Shown: positions 28,732 through 36,679 of the stretch, piece by piece
Position numbering within the stretch: position 1 is the first letter of the stretch
Layout of the letters: each line of letters starts with the position of its first letter
Source of the DNA: Candidatus Gastranaerophilales bacterium
GTDB lineage: Bacteria; Cyanobacteriota; Vampirovibrionia; Gastranaerophilales; Gastranaerophilaceae
Assembly (NCBI GenBank): GCA_944325875.1
Contig: CALVBU010000002.1
Span: 124,001 to 188,000 of the forward strand
DNA length: 64,000 bases
Reading direction: 5' to 3'
Notes under the pieces: model-generated
The model's input: the letters and a program-made list of their open reading frames with translations, nothing else
The model's database searches: none
Told to the model about the DNA's origin: nothing
Position numbers and translations under genes: made by a program

Positions 28732-30033
28732 ATGAAAAAAAAACCGTTAAAAGCAAAAATTATATTTTTGGCGCTTTTTGCACTCCTTTTGGGTCTGTGC
28801 ATATATGATGATGCGACAAAATCAAATCCAAGAAGTCTTATAAATATATTTATACTTGCGTTCATGATGAATGCATATCTTGATAAAAATGAGCACCTAA
28901 AAAAATTAAAAAACGATTATAAAAATTTAAAACTCTGCCCTAAACCCATAAAACATATACAAGAAAATAATAAAACTCCACAAAATTCAATTTTAAGCAA
29001 TCTGCCAATCCCAGCGTTTCTAATTGATTTAGAAGGGAAATATCTCGCAGGAAATGCCAAGTTAAAAGAATTGATTGGAGTACCTGACATTGAATTAAAT
29101 AATAAAAATATTTGTACAAAATATTTCGGTCAAACTTGTAAAAAAATAAGAGAAGAAATTGCATTTATTACAAGCAGTAAACAAAATATTTTACTTGAAC
29201 ACTTTTACAAATTCTCTAACCATAATCCTTCTTGGTATAGAATTTGCAAATCACCAATAATTAACCCGAATGGAGAAATAAACCAAATAGTAGTCTTCGT
29301 CGAAGATATAGGTGCGGAAAAACTTGTTGAAAGACAAAAAGAGCATTACATAGCAACATTAAGCCATGATTTAAAAACTCCTATTATTGCACAAATAAGA
29401 TCTTTAGAACTCATTTTAAAAGGATGTTTTGGTAACATAAATAATAAACAAAATGAGCTTCTACAACTAACATTAGAATCTTGCAAAAGCATGTATTCAT
29501 TAGTATCAACAATTTTATTTTCATATAAATTTGACAATAAAGAAATTAAATTAAACGCAAATGAAATTAATATGACAGATCTATTATTGGAATGTTGTGA
29601 TGAAGTAGCAACTCTTGCCAAAGAGAGAAATATTGAAATTATAATTAATCCTAATTTAATTCAACATAGTATTAATGCGGATGAAACGTTTTTAAAATAT
29701 GCAATATTGTATTTTATAGAAAACGGAGTATCCCACGCATATGAAAATACAAAAGTAACAATTAATCTTTATGAAGAAAATAATGAAATTTCAATGACTG
29801 TAAACACAGAAGGACCGTATATTCCTCCAAAAGACATCAGATATATGTTTGATCAATATCTAGGTCAGACAAAAACATATAACAAAATAGGATTTTGCTT
29901 GAAACTATATTATTCAAGCCAAATTATCAGAGCTCATAATGGAAAAGTTTTCATCACAAGCGACCCTTCTAATAAAAATATTTTAGGATTTAAAATCCCT
30001 CGTGCAGCAGAAAAAATTCCGGCGATTGCTTAA
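28732..30033 (+). CDS. PAS-containing sensor histidine kinase with degenerate ATP-binding boxes
   Basis: 433 residues. Two N-terminal membrane helices (about 8-24 and 35-50) are followed by a PAS domain (ILSNLPIPAFLIDLEGKYLAGN, about residues 87-195), a HisKA helix with H212 in SHDLKTP, and an HATPase domain with an N-box FIENGVSHAYENT. The G1 box, normally DxGxG, reads TEGPYIPP, and the G2 box reads IGFCLKLY. It may still bind ATP or be a weak kinase. It starts 11 nt after the response regulator stop, so the two are partners. Confidence 0.83.
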   Translation: MKKKPLKAKIIFLALFALLLGLCIYDDATKSNPRSLINIFILAFMMNAYLDKNEHLKKLKNDYKNLKLCPKPIKHIQENNKTPQNSILSNLPIPAFLIDLEGKYLAGNAKLKELIGVPDIELNNKNICTKYFGQTCKKIREEIAFITSSKQNILLEHFYKFSNHNPSWYRICKSPIINPNGEINQIVVFVEDIGAEKLVERQKEHYIATLSHDLKTPIIAQIRSLELILKGCFGNINNKQNELLQLTLESCKSMYSLVSTILFSYKFDNKEIKLNANEINMTDLLLECCDEVATLAKERNIEIIINPNLIQHSINADETFLKYAILYFIENGVSHAYENTKVTINLYEENNEISMTVNTEGPYIPPKDIRYMFDQYLGQTKTYNKIGFCLKLYYSSQIIRAHNGKVFITSDPSNKNILGFKIPRAAEKIPAIA

Positions 30034-30040
30034 ATATTTC

Positions 30041-30049
30041 TGATATAAT
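30041..30049 (+). promoter_or_regulatory. Extended -10 for the GNAT gene, leaderless layout
   Basis: TGATATAAT (perfect TGnTATAAT) ends 6 nt before ATG 30056. The gap CAGTTT has no ribosome-binding site. Confidence 0.6.
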
Positions 30050-30055
30050 CAGTTT

Positions 30056-30628
30056 ATGAATTTATATCTTGAAACTAAAAAAAATTTACCAAAAGAAATC
30101 TTTCAGGATATGGAAAAACAATTTCCACCTGAAGAGATGAAATCGTTTGACGATTTTAATAATCTGTTTGCAAAAAACAACTATAAATGTGAAATTCTTT
30201 TTGATAACAAAAATCCTGTTGGCTATATTTTATATTTAGAAAATGAATATATCTGGGTAGACTACGTAGCTATTTTTAGTGAATACCATTCAAAAGGATA
30301 TGGGAGTAAAATCCTTGAAATCCTTTTTCAAAAATATTCACAACTTAAAGGCGTGTTCTTTGAAGTTGAACCAGAAAATCATGAAAATATTCAAACAATA
30401 AAAAGAATGAATTTTTATAAAAGATTAGGATGCGAAAATTTAAATTTTAATTATTATTATCCAAATGATATTAAAAAATTAAAAATGGAACTCCTTTTCA
30501 AACCATTAAAAGAAGATTTGCCAAACAAAAATGAAATTCTTAATCAAATATCATTCGTATTTGATAGCTTACATTCTAACGTAAAATCAAAAAATGAAAC
30601 CTTGGAATTAATAAAAACAAACAACTAA
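30056..30628 (+). CDS. GNAT-family N-acetyltransferase
   Basis: 190 residues. The acetyl-CoA binding loop is HSKGYGSKILEILFQKY (about residues 80-97), preceded by the beta strand VDYVAIF. The later part FFEVEPENHE and MNFYKRLGCENLNF completes the GNAT core. The acceptor substrate is unknown. It starts from a leaderless-type promoter, and an EamA transporter starts one base after its stop, suggesting coupling. Confidence 0.8.
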   Translation: MNLYLETKKNLPKEIFQDMEKQFPPEEMKSFDDFNNLFAKNNYKCEILFDNKNPVGYILYLENEYIWVDYVAIFSEYHSKGYGSKILEILFQKYSQLKGVFFEVEPENHENIQTIKRMNFYKRLGCENLNFNYYYPNDIKKLKMELLFKPLKEDLPNKNEILNQISFVFDSLHSNVKSKNETLELIKTNN

Positions 30629-30629
30629 A

Positions 30630-31478
30630 ATGCATACTATACTCGCAGTGATAATAAGAATATGTTCTAACTCGTTATCAAATGTTTTCCAAAAACGTCT
30701 GACCAAAGGCGGACTAAATTCATTTGCCATAAATTTCTATACATATATAGGTCTAAGTATTCTTTCAATTCCGTTAATAAAAAATATATCTACGCTAACA
30801 CCTATCGTATTAACAAATGCCACAATAGGCGGAATTTTCGGCGCACTCGGGAACTATTATTTGATTAAAGCTCTAAGCAAAGGAGAATTATCTATTCTGG
30901 GGCCGATAAATGCTTATAAAGCTCTAGTGGCAATGATATTTGCAATCTTTTTAGCCGGAGAAATTCCATCAATTATTGGAATTTTGGGAATTGGATTATT
31001 AATTTTCGGAAGCTATATCATTTTTAACGGAACAAAAGAAGGATTTTCACTTAAACTTTTAAAACGTAAAGATATAAAATATAGGATTTACGCACTAATT
31101 TTCACAGCAATAGAAGCAGTTTTTATAAAAAACGTAATAAATCACTCAGACATTTTGACATCATTTATCCTATGGTGTATTTTTGGTGCAATATTTGCGT
31201 ATTTATTGATACTTACACATAAAATCAAATTCGTAAAACTCAACACAACAAAAATTATCCATCTTATAAGCTTGGTTGCAACAGCAGGAATAATGCAATT
31301 TAGTACAAATTTTGTATTTGAAAAAATGAACGTAAGCTACGCACTTGCACTATTTCAATTATCAGCAATTTTAAATGTGTTTTTAGGTTGGAAAATATTT
31401 AATGAAAAAGATTTACTAAAAAAATTAATCGGATCTTTCATAATGGTTCTCGGCGCTGCTATTCTCATTATTTTCTAA
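30630..31478 (+). CDS. EamA/DMT-family transporter
   Basis: 282 residues with ten predicted membrane helices in two five-helix repeats, typical of the drug/metabolite transporter superfamily. The motif LGPINAYKALVAMIFAIFLAGE in helix 3-4 matches EamA proteins. Such proteins export amino acids or metabolites; the substrate cannot be read here. The ATG follows the GNAT stop by 1 nt with no ribosome-binding site of its own, so translation is likely coupled. Confidence 0.83.
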   Translation: MHTILAVIIRICSNSLSNVFQKRLTKGGLNSFAINFYTYIGLSILSIPLIKNISTLTPIVLTNATIGGIFGALGNYYLIKALSKGELSILGPINAYKALVAMIFAIFLAGEIPSIIGILGIGLLIFGSYIIFNGTKEGFSLKLLKRKDIKYRIYALIFTAIEAVFIKNVINHSDILTSFILWCIFGAIFAYLLILTHKIKFVKLNTTKIIHLISLVATAGIMQFSTNFVFEKMNVSYALALFQLSAILNVFLGWKIFNEKDLLKKLIGSFIMVLGAAILIIF

Positions 31479-31498
31479 AACTAAAAAAAACCTTTTTA

Positions 31499-31507
31499 TG
31501 CTATACT
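31499..31507 (+). promoter_or_regulatory. Extended -10 promoter of the alcohol dehydrogenase gene
   Basis: TGCTATACT fits TGnTATAAT with one mismatch. The leader then carries an AGGAG site 6 nt before ATG 31532. Confidence 0.45.
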
Positions 31508-31531
31508 CAATAGAAATAAAAGGAGCAAAAA

Positions 31532-32584
31532 ATGGGAGAGAAAATGAAAGCACTTGTATGGCATAAAGACGGTTCTATTGAATTAACGGAAAAACCAATT
31601 CCTAAACTACAAAATGAAAGAGATGCTATTGTAAAAGTAACATTATCAACAATATGTACAAGTGACTTACATATAATGCACGGCGCTGTTCCTTCTGCTA
31701 TTCCAGAAACTACTTTAGGACATGAATTTGTAGGGGAAATAGTTGAGGTCGGGAAGGATATTACAAATCTAAAAAAAGGTGATAGAGTTGCCGCGAACTG
31801 CATAACATTTTGTGGAGAATGCTTCTTTTGTAAAAAAGGATTTATAAACAATTGCGAAAATGGCGGATGGGAAATAGGATGTAAAATTGACGGTTGCCAA
31901 GCCGAATATATAAGAGTTCCATTTGCAGATACAGGACTTTCTAAAATTCCTGATAATGTAAGTGATGAAAATGCATTATTCACAGGAGATATTTTATCAA
32001 GCGGTTATTTTGGAGCAGAATTATGCGAAATCAAAAAAGGTGATACCATAGCCGTAATAGGCTGTGGACCTGTCGGATTATGCGCAATGATGTGTGCTAA
32101 AATTCTTGGGGCATCTAAAATAATTGCAATAGATATAGATAAAACCCGACTTGAATTTGCTAAAAAACTTAATCTTGCAGACTTCATAATAAATGCTGAA
32201 GTTGAAAATACAGAAAGTATAGTTAAAGAACTAACAAACAACCATGGGGCGGATGGTGTAATAGAATGTGCAGGTGGAGAAAATACACTTGAAACAGCTT
32301 GGAAAATTGCAAGAGCAAATTCTGTAGTCGCAATAGTTGCAATGTATGAAAAAACTCAAGAATTACCTTTACCTAAAATGTACGGTAAAAATTTAATTTT
32401 CAAAACAGGCGGAGTTGATGCGATCCATTGTGACAAGCTATTAGAACTAATTGCTGCAGGCAAGATTAATACAGACTTTTTAATTTCAAAAAAACTTCCG
32501 CTAGAAGAAATTACAAAAGCATATAAAATGTTTGAAGAGAAACAGGATAATTGCTTGAAAATTGCAATATACAATAAAAACTAA
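31532..32584 (+). CDS. Zinc-dependent alcohol dehydrogenase (MDR family)
   Basis: 350 residues. Catalytic zinc ligands are in CTSDLHIMHG and GHEFVGE; the structural zinc lobe is CGECFFCKKGFINNC. The NAD-binding Rossmann motif is VIGCGPVGLCAM. It resembles medium-chain dehydrogenases acting on alcohols or sugar alcohols; the exact substrate is open. AGGAG at 31521 favours ATG 31532 over the internal ATG 31544. Confidence 0.88.
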   Translation: MGEKMKALVWHKDGSIELTEKPIPKLQNERDAIVKVTLSTICTSDLHIMHGAVPSAIPETTLGHEFVGEIVEVGKDITNLKKGDRVAANCITFCGECFFCKKGFINNCENGGWEIGCKIDGCQAEYIRVPFADTGLSKIPDNVSDENALFTGDILSSGYFGAELCEIKKGDTIAVIGCGPVGLCAMMCAKILGASKIIAIDIDKTRLEFAKKLNLADFIINAEVENTESIVKELTNNHGADGVIECAGGENTLETAWKIARANSVVAIVAMYEKTQELPLPKMYGKNLIFKTGGVDAIHCDKLLELIAAGKINTDFLISKKLPLEEITKAYKMFEEKQDNCLKIAIYNKN

Positions 32585-32632
32585 CCCAGTTGAGCAATAG
32601 AAATTTTTCATATATCGACACATAGTTTGTAT

Positions 32633-33346
32633 ATGAAAAAATTTATAGCAACACTGTTAATAATTATGTTAGGAATAAGCGCTTACGCAGAAACTTGTAC
32701 TTGCGAAGATGAAATCATTGCAAGAGAGCATATGTTTTGCGAAAAATGCGCAGAATGTAATCAAGTATTAATAAAGAATTTAGAAAATGTAATTTGTAAA
32801 GGCAATGCCTTTAGAATTGTTTTTGATTGCAAATTTTGGTCAGAATGTTCAAAAGCAGGCGACAAAGTAAACTTCAGCGTACCTGAAGCAATCTATACAC
32901 AAGAAGGTACATTACTAATCCCTGCAGGTTCAAAACTTGTAGCAACAGTAATTAAGATTGAAAAACAAAGAGTTCCGAATAAAAATGCAAGGGTTTACCT
33001 AACATTTGACTGCCTAATGTTACCTGATGGAACCGCAATATCTATGAACGCAAGACCTTGTACTAAAGATTCTTCCCTAAAGGAAGGTCCTTGGCATACA
33101 GCAGGAAAACTTGCAGCTTGGACTTTAGGTCTTGGTATTGTTGGTGCAGGTGCCGGTACAGGTTTCGCATTCATCCCAAATCCAGCAAAGCTTGGTGTCG
33201 GTTATGCTATCGGTATTCCAGTCGGTACAACTGTCGGTTTAGTAACAGGACTTATAACTCCTGGTTTGAAATATCACGCAAAAGCAGGTGAATCAATTGT
33301 AATAATGCTTTGTGAAGACTTATGTATAAAAAAACAGTGTCAATAA
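32633..33346 (+). CDS. Exported Cys-rich protein with glycine-zipper segment
   Basis: 237 residues from ATG 32633, with signal peptide MKKFIATLLIIMLGISAYA. The N-terminal mature part is Cys-rich (ETCTCEDE, FCEKCAECN). The middle (VNFSVPEAIYTQEGTLLIPAGSKLVATVIKIEKQ) resembles beta-rich domains of TrbI/VirB10 and related envelope proteins. The C-terminal half has a Gly-rich glycine-zipper stretch (GLGIVGAGAGTGF to GIPVGTTVGLVTG) that could insert in a membrane. Function unknown. Confidence 0.7.
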   Translation: MKKFIATLLIIMLGISAYAETCTCEDEIIAREHMFCEKCAECNQVLIKNLENVICKGNAFRIVFDCKFWSECSKAGDKVNFSVPEAIYTQEGTLLIPAGSKLVATVIKIEKQRVPNKNARVYLTFDCLMLPDGTAISMNARPCTKDSSLKEGPWHTAGKLAAWTLGLGIVGAGAGTGFAFIPNPAKLGVGYAIGIPVGTTVGLVTGLITPGLKYHAKAGESIVIMLCEDLCIKKQCQ

Positions 33347-33352
33347 ACATCA

Positions 33353-33889
33353 TCATTGTATAAAATAGTTTTGTTTATGTAATTGTATAATATGCCCTTC
33401 AAGCTCTAGTAGTTTAGCTTTATTACAAATTCCGGCAGAAAATCCAGTTAAACTACCATTCGCACCAACAACTCTATGGCAGGGAATCATTATTAAAATA
33501 GGATTATGCGCAATAGCATTACCTACAGCTTGAGAAGACATTTTTTCTTTATTCAAATTTATGGTAACTTTTTTAGCGATTTCACCATAAGTTAAAATTT
33601 CACCGTATCGAATCTCAGTTAAAATTTGCCAAACTGTTCGCTGAAAATCACTACCTTGTGGAGCCAAATTTAATTCATCTAAACTTGGATTTTTTGCTAA
33701 AAAGTAATCGTCAAGCCATCCTCTTGCAAACCTTTGAATATCCAAGTCAGATTTTTCTATAATTTCTTCTTGCTGGAAATTTTCAGCAAAAAACTTTTGT
33801 CCCTCAAGTCCAACACCACGGATAGAATTCTTATCGCTTAATATAAACAACTTTCCTAAAGGACTAAGATAATTAGACGAATATAACAT
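33353..33889 (-). CDS. ogt: Methylated-DNA-protein cysteine methyltransferase (Ogt/MGMT)
   Basis: 178 residues. The active-site motif is IMIPCHRVVGANGSLTGFSAG with the alkyl-accepting cysteine. The helix-turn-helix region FQRTVWQILTEIRYGEILTYGEIAKK with the arginine finger is intact. The protein directly repairs O6-alkylguanine and is used once. It is convergent with the Cys-rich gene and followed upstream on minus by a small His-rich gene. Confidence 0.93.
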   Translation of the reverse strand: MLYSSNYLSPLGKLFILSDKNSIRGVGLEGQKFFAENFQQEEIIEKSDLDIQRFARGWLDDYFLAKNPSLDELNLAPQGSDFQRTVWQILTEIRYGEILTYGEIAKKVTINLNKEKMSSQAVGNAIAHNPILIMIPCHRVVGANGSLTGFSAGICNKAKLLELEGHIIQLHKQNYFIQ

Positions 33890-33895
33890 TAAACA

Positions 33896-34156
33896 TTAAT
33901 CCCAGAATTTAAAAAATCTATGATGTTTAGGAGCCGGTTTATGCTTAGGCGGTTTCTTATGATGACATTTTTTCTTATGTTCACAATGACCTAAATGACG
34001 ACCATTATCATGCTGAGCATCACCGCTGCGGAATTCAATTTCCGTATTATTTCGTCTTAGCCCAAACCAAGTAAAAGAACCATCATGAGCATAAACTGCA
34101 GAAAAAGATGATGCTATAGTAATACAAACAATTATACCAAGTAATTTTTTTAACAT
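33896..34156 (-). CDS. Small exported His-rich protein
   Basis: 86 residues. The signal peptide covers about residues 1-23 (MLKKLLGIIVCITIASSFSAVYA). The mature part holds ten histidines and two cysteines, concentrated in CEHKKKCHHKKPPKHKP and PKHHRFF, suggesting metal binding outside the cytoplasm. No family recognised. GGAGGG lies before the start, and a consensus promoter is upstream. It probably shares its transcript with ogt, 6 nt away. Confidence 0.7.
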   Translation of the reverse strand: MLKKLLGIIVCITIASSFSAVYAHDGSFTWFGLRRNNTEIEFRSGDAQHDNGRHLGHCEHKKKCHHKKPPKHKPAPKHHRFFKFWD

Positions 34157-34181
34157 ATGCCCTCCAACTTTTTAAACATAG

Positions 34182-34211
34182 ATTATCGCATTATGTTTAT
34201 ATATATGTCAA
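34182..34211 (-). promoter_or_regulatory. Promoter of the His-rich gene and ogt
   Basis: On the minus strand -35 TTGACA (34206-34211) and -10 GATAAT (34182-34187) are 18 bp apart, followed by a leader with a GGAGGG site. Confidence 0.65.
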
Positions 34212-34257
34212 GTTAAAATCTATAATCGTAAATTTTCTATAAGAATAAAACGCAAAA

Positions 34258-34278
34258 TGCCACGGATTTGCCACGGAT
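34258..34278. repeat. Tandem TGCCACGGAT repeat
   Basis: Two exact 10-bp copies separated by one T. The GC content stands out from the surroundings. No third copy was noticed in the window. Confidence 0.6.
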
Positions 34279-34309
34279 CAAAAATTTCGACCAAAAATTT
34301 ACATTAAAA

Positions 34310-34329
34310 AAGCGGGCTCAAACCCGCTT
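34310..34329. terminator. Orphan terminator hairpin
   Basis: AAGCGGG pairs with CCCGCTT around CTCAAA. A run-up of A on the left and T-rich sequence on the right allow either direction, but no nearby gene ends here. Confidence 0.5.
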
Positions 34330-34588
34330 ATCTTTTAGATTTACGGTAGAAGGGTTGGTAGGAGAATTAAGTAGATAATTTTAATAATTTGTAAAATTGA
34401 AGTTTTTTATATTTTTTATTTTAAAGCTTAAACAGAATATGTGGGATTGACCGTCATTATTGATGTTTTAGGCTTTTTTTTATTGTGAAAATTTTCAGAC
34501 ATAGTTGCAATTAAGTTAAATTAAAAAAAAGTTTGAGTATAATAATACGACTAAAAATTTTTGTAAAGAAATTTGATAAGGTGAAACA

Positions 34589-34720
34589 ATGCATGAAACA
34601 AAGATCAAAAAAATATTTCAGGAATATACCAACAACAAGTTGGAAGCTAAAGATTGTAAAGAAATTGAGGAGAATCTTAAGGAATTTTTTTTAATTCTTT
34701 TGGAATGGAGTAAAAGATAG
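34589..34720 (+). CDS. Small acidic helical protein (43 aa)
   Basis: A 43-residue ORF, MHETKIKKIFQEY to FLILLEWSKR, with AAGGTG 6 nt before the ATG and a TATAAT box about 46 nt upstream. The translation reads as a regular amphipathic helix pair with an ordinary amino acid mix, unlike random AT-rich frames. It precedes the replication gene and probably belongs to the mobile element. Function unknown. Confidence 0.5.
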   Translation: MHETKIKKIFQEYTNNKLEAKDCKEIEENLKEFFLILLEWSKR

Positions 34721-34879
34721 GAGGTGATTTTATCTCATTATTAAAATTTTTACATATTTTGTAAATTATATTAAAAAAAACACAATTTTTTTTCGTTTTC
34801 ATACGAAAAAAAAGAGGTTTTACCTCTGTAAATGTACGATTTTTTATCCAAATTTTGTCAAGTAGGAAAGGAGATAAGA

Positions 34880-35557
34880 ATGTTAGAATTAGATAAAATA
34901 AAAACAAGTATTGATGATAGGTATTTTAAAAAAAACAAACAAGAAAATAAAGGCATGTATATTGGTTTTAATTATAACATTGCCGATAATAAATTGTATT
35001 TTGAAGTTTCTGGGAAGTTATTTTCAACACCTACATCTTTTGGGGCAATTACGAGTGAAAATATTTCAGATATACCAGAGAAGATTTACAATTTGTCTGG
35101 AATTCAAATTGATAAAGATTATTTAATAAAATGTGCTCCACTATATAGAATAGATATAAAAAAAGATATTTTAGTTGATGGTAATCCCGAAAATTATATT
35201 TCAGCATTACGAGAGATTCTAAAAGCAAAATCTGATAAGTTTGATGTCTACAAACATACAAATTTAAAGTATATTGACGGATTGTCGGTTCATTCTAAAA
35301 AATTAAGCGATAAAACAAGATATACAGCTTATATTAAGTGGAGAGAGGTTTGTAAAGATAAAAATTATAAAAATATGTTTGCCTATGATTTTATAGAAAA
35401 AGCAACAAATATTATTCGTTTTGAATGCCAAATTAGGCAGTATGCAAAAATAAGAGAAATTTTTGATATTAATAGAAGTTGTTCTCCGTCAATTCAGGAT
35501 ATTTTTACTTGTGGTCGAAATGTTATATCTGATTTATTTAAAGAACTAATAGTTTGA
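34880..35557 (+). CDS. Replication initiator-like protein (phage/plasmid gene II/X, CRI-like)
   Basis: 225 residues from ATG 34880, set by AAAGGAG 7 nt upstream. The layout fits filamentous phage or plasmid gene II/X initiators: an N-terminal beta segment NKLYFEVSGKLFSTP, then SGIQIDKDYLIKCAPLYRIDIKKDIL, and a late IIRFECQIRQYAKIREIFDI that matches the family's conserved (L/I)RxExxxR-(K/R)-I. These nick a plus-strand origin in rolling-circle replication. The match is from memory of the family, so function is probable rather than certain. It starts a four-gene + strand cluster. Confidence 0.55.
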   Translation: MLELDKIKTSIDDRYFKKNKQENKGMYIGFNYNIADNKLYFEVSGKLFSTPTSFGAITSENISDIPEKIYNLSGIQIDKDYLIKCAPLYRIDIKKDILVDGNPENYISALREILKAKSDKFDVYKHTNLKYIDGLSVHSKKLSDKTRYTAYIKWREVCKDKNYKNMFAYDFIEKATNIIRFECQIRQYAKIREIFDINRSCSPSIQDIFTCGRNVISDLFKELIV

Positions 35558-35573
35558 AGGAGGAAAAGTAGAA

Positions 35574-35819
35574 ATGAAAGTAGATAATTTAATCAAAATA
35601 ATGGGTAGGCTTAAGATATGTGAAGACAACAATTGGGATCTTGCAGATATAAGAATGTTTATAATGCGAGAGTGTAATTATGGCGGGGAATCCCAATTAT
35701 CTCGTCATATTTCAAAATTCAAAATATTTATGGAAAATCATATTCTAGAATTAAAAAAAGGAAATATTATTCATGAAATATTAAAAAAATTAGAGGAGGA
35801 AAATAATGATAAATATTAA
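35574..35819 (+). CDS. Small uncharacterised element protein (81 aa)
   Basis: 81 residues, probably all helical (LADIRMFIMRECNYGGESQLSRHISKFKIF). A GGAGGAAAAG site precedes the start. It lies between the initiator and the next gene, overlapping the latter by 14 nt, so it is in the same operon. No family recognised. Confidence 0.6.
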   Translation: MKVDNLIKIMGRLKICEDNNWDLADIRMFIMRECNYGGESQLSRHISKFKIFMENHILELKKGNIIHEILKKLEEENNDKY

Positions 35820-36471
35820 CATTTGGCAAACATTAAAAGAAGGTGGCTTTGTATTGGTACCATACACAATGTTAAAAGTATTAGGGCCTATAAATTCTGT
35901 TGTGCTTGGTGAAATTGTATCTGAGTTAAACCACGCGATAAAAAATCATTTAAGTTATAATCAGGATTTTTTAACTAACATTAATAGAATGGCTGATTTT
36001 TTAGGAATGCAATATGAAGAAGTAATTTCAGCTGTAAAAGAATTGCAGGAACAAGAATTAATTGCTGTATCAAATTCTTATATTAAAAATACCATATATA
36101 TGGTTGTGAATATAGATAAAATTCTTGAATTGCAGAAAAACATTATTACGGAGTACTTATTTTGTGGTTGGGATAGCGGATTGATGATGTGTCAAAATCC
36201 CACACATGAAAAAACATCTTTTACAAATTCTTTGAATAGAATAAAAATTTTTATTGAAGAAAATGCTAAGGATTTAAATCCTGTTCCAATGATAGTGTAT
36301 ATGCATTTGAATTCTATAATCAAAATTATAGAAAGAAAGCAAGAAAGAAGTATTTTTGAAGTTGACCCTTTTTTATATGAAAAAATAAAAGAACAGTTTT
36401 TAGAATTAAATGAAAATTCATATAATTTAATTTCACTCTTTTTGGATATACTATCTGCAATTCAACATTAA
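35806..36471 (+). CDS. Winged-helix-like element protein
   Basis: 221 residues. Residues about 15-95 look like a replication or plasmid-type winged helix: FVLVPYTMLKVLGPINSVVLGEIVSEL, then LTNINRMADFLGMQYEEVISAVKELQEQELIAV, a recognition-helix and wing pattern. The second half is helical with no known match. AGGAGG precedes its ATG, which lies inside the preceding gene. Likely a replication or copy control protein. Confidence 0.55.
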   Translation: MININIWQTLKEGGFVLVPYTMLKVLGPINSVVLGEIVSELNHAIKNHLSYNQDFLTNINRMADFLGMQYEEVISAVKELQEQELIAVSNSYIKNTIYMVVNIDKILELQKNIITEYLFCGWDSGLMMCQNPTHEKTSFTNSLNRIKIFIEENAKDLNPVPMIVYMHLNSIIKIIERKQERSIFEVDPFLYEKIKEQFLELNENSYNLISLFLDILSAIQH

Positions 36472-36679
36472 CGGCTTCCTAAAATAATAAAAAAAATAGT
36501 AAAAAAATATATTAAAATGGCTTAGAGTTGAGTTATATCAATAGTTTAGAGTGCCTTTGTTAATAATTATTGCTATTTATTTATTATTTTGTTGGACAAA
36601 ACGTAAATTTTTATAAATTAGTCGGTACAATAATATACTTCTTATAAATTAAAAGATCATAAAGATGAAAGGAGAAAAA

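Larger units (their letters stand above)
34212..34588. other. Intergenic left edge of the accessory region
   Basis: No credible gene. It contains two tandem TGCCACGGAT copies (34258-34267, 34269-34278), a strong GC hairpin (34310-34329) with no gene ending at it, AT-rich sequence, and a TATAAT box (34538-34543) for the small gene that follows. The orphan terminator and repeat mark this as a possible element boundary. Confidence 0.4.

Noticed and set aside
28940-29164. Minus-strand ORF within the histidine kinase
   Set aside because: It is a shadow of the kinase PAS domain with hydrophobic AT-rich composition and no start signal.
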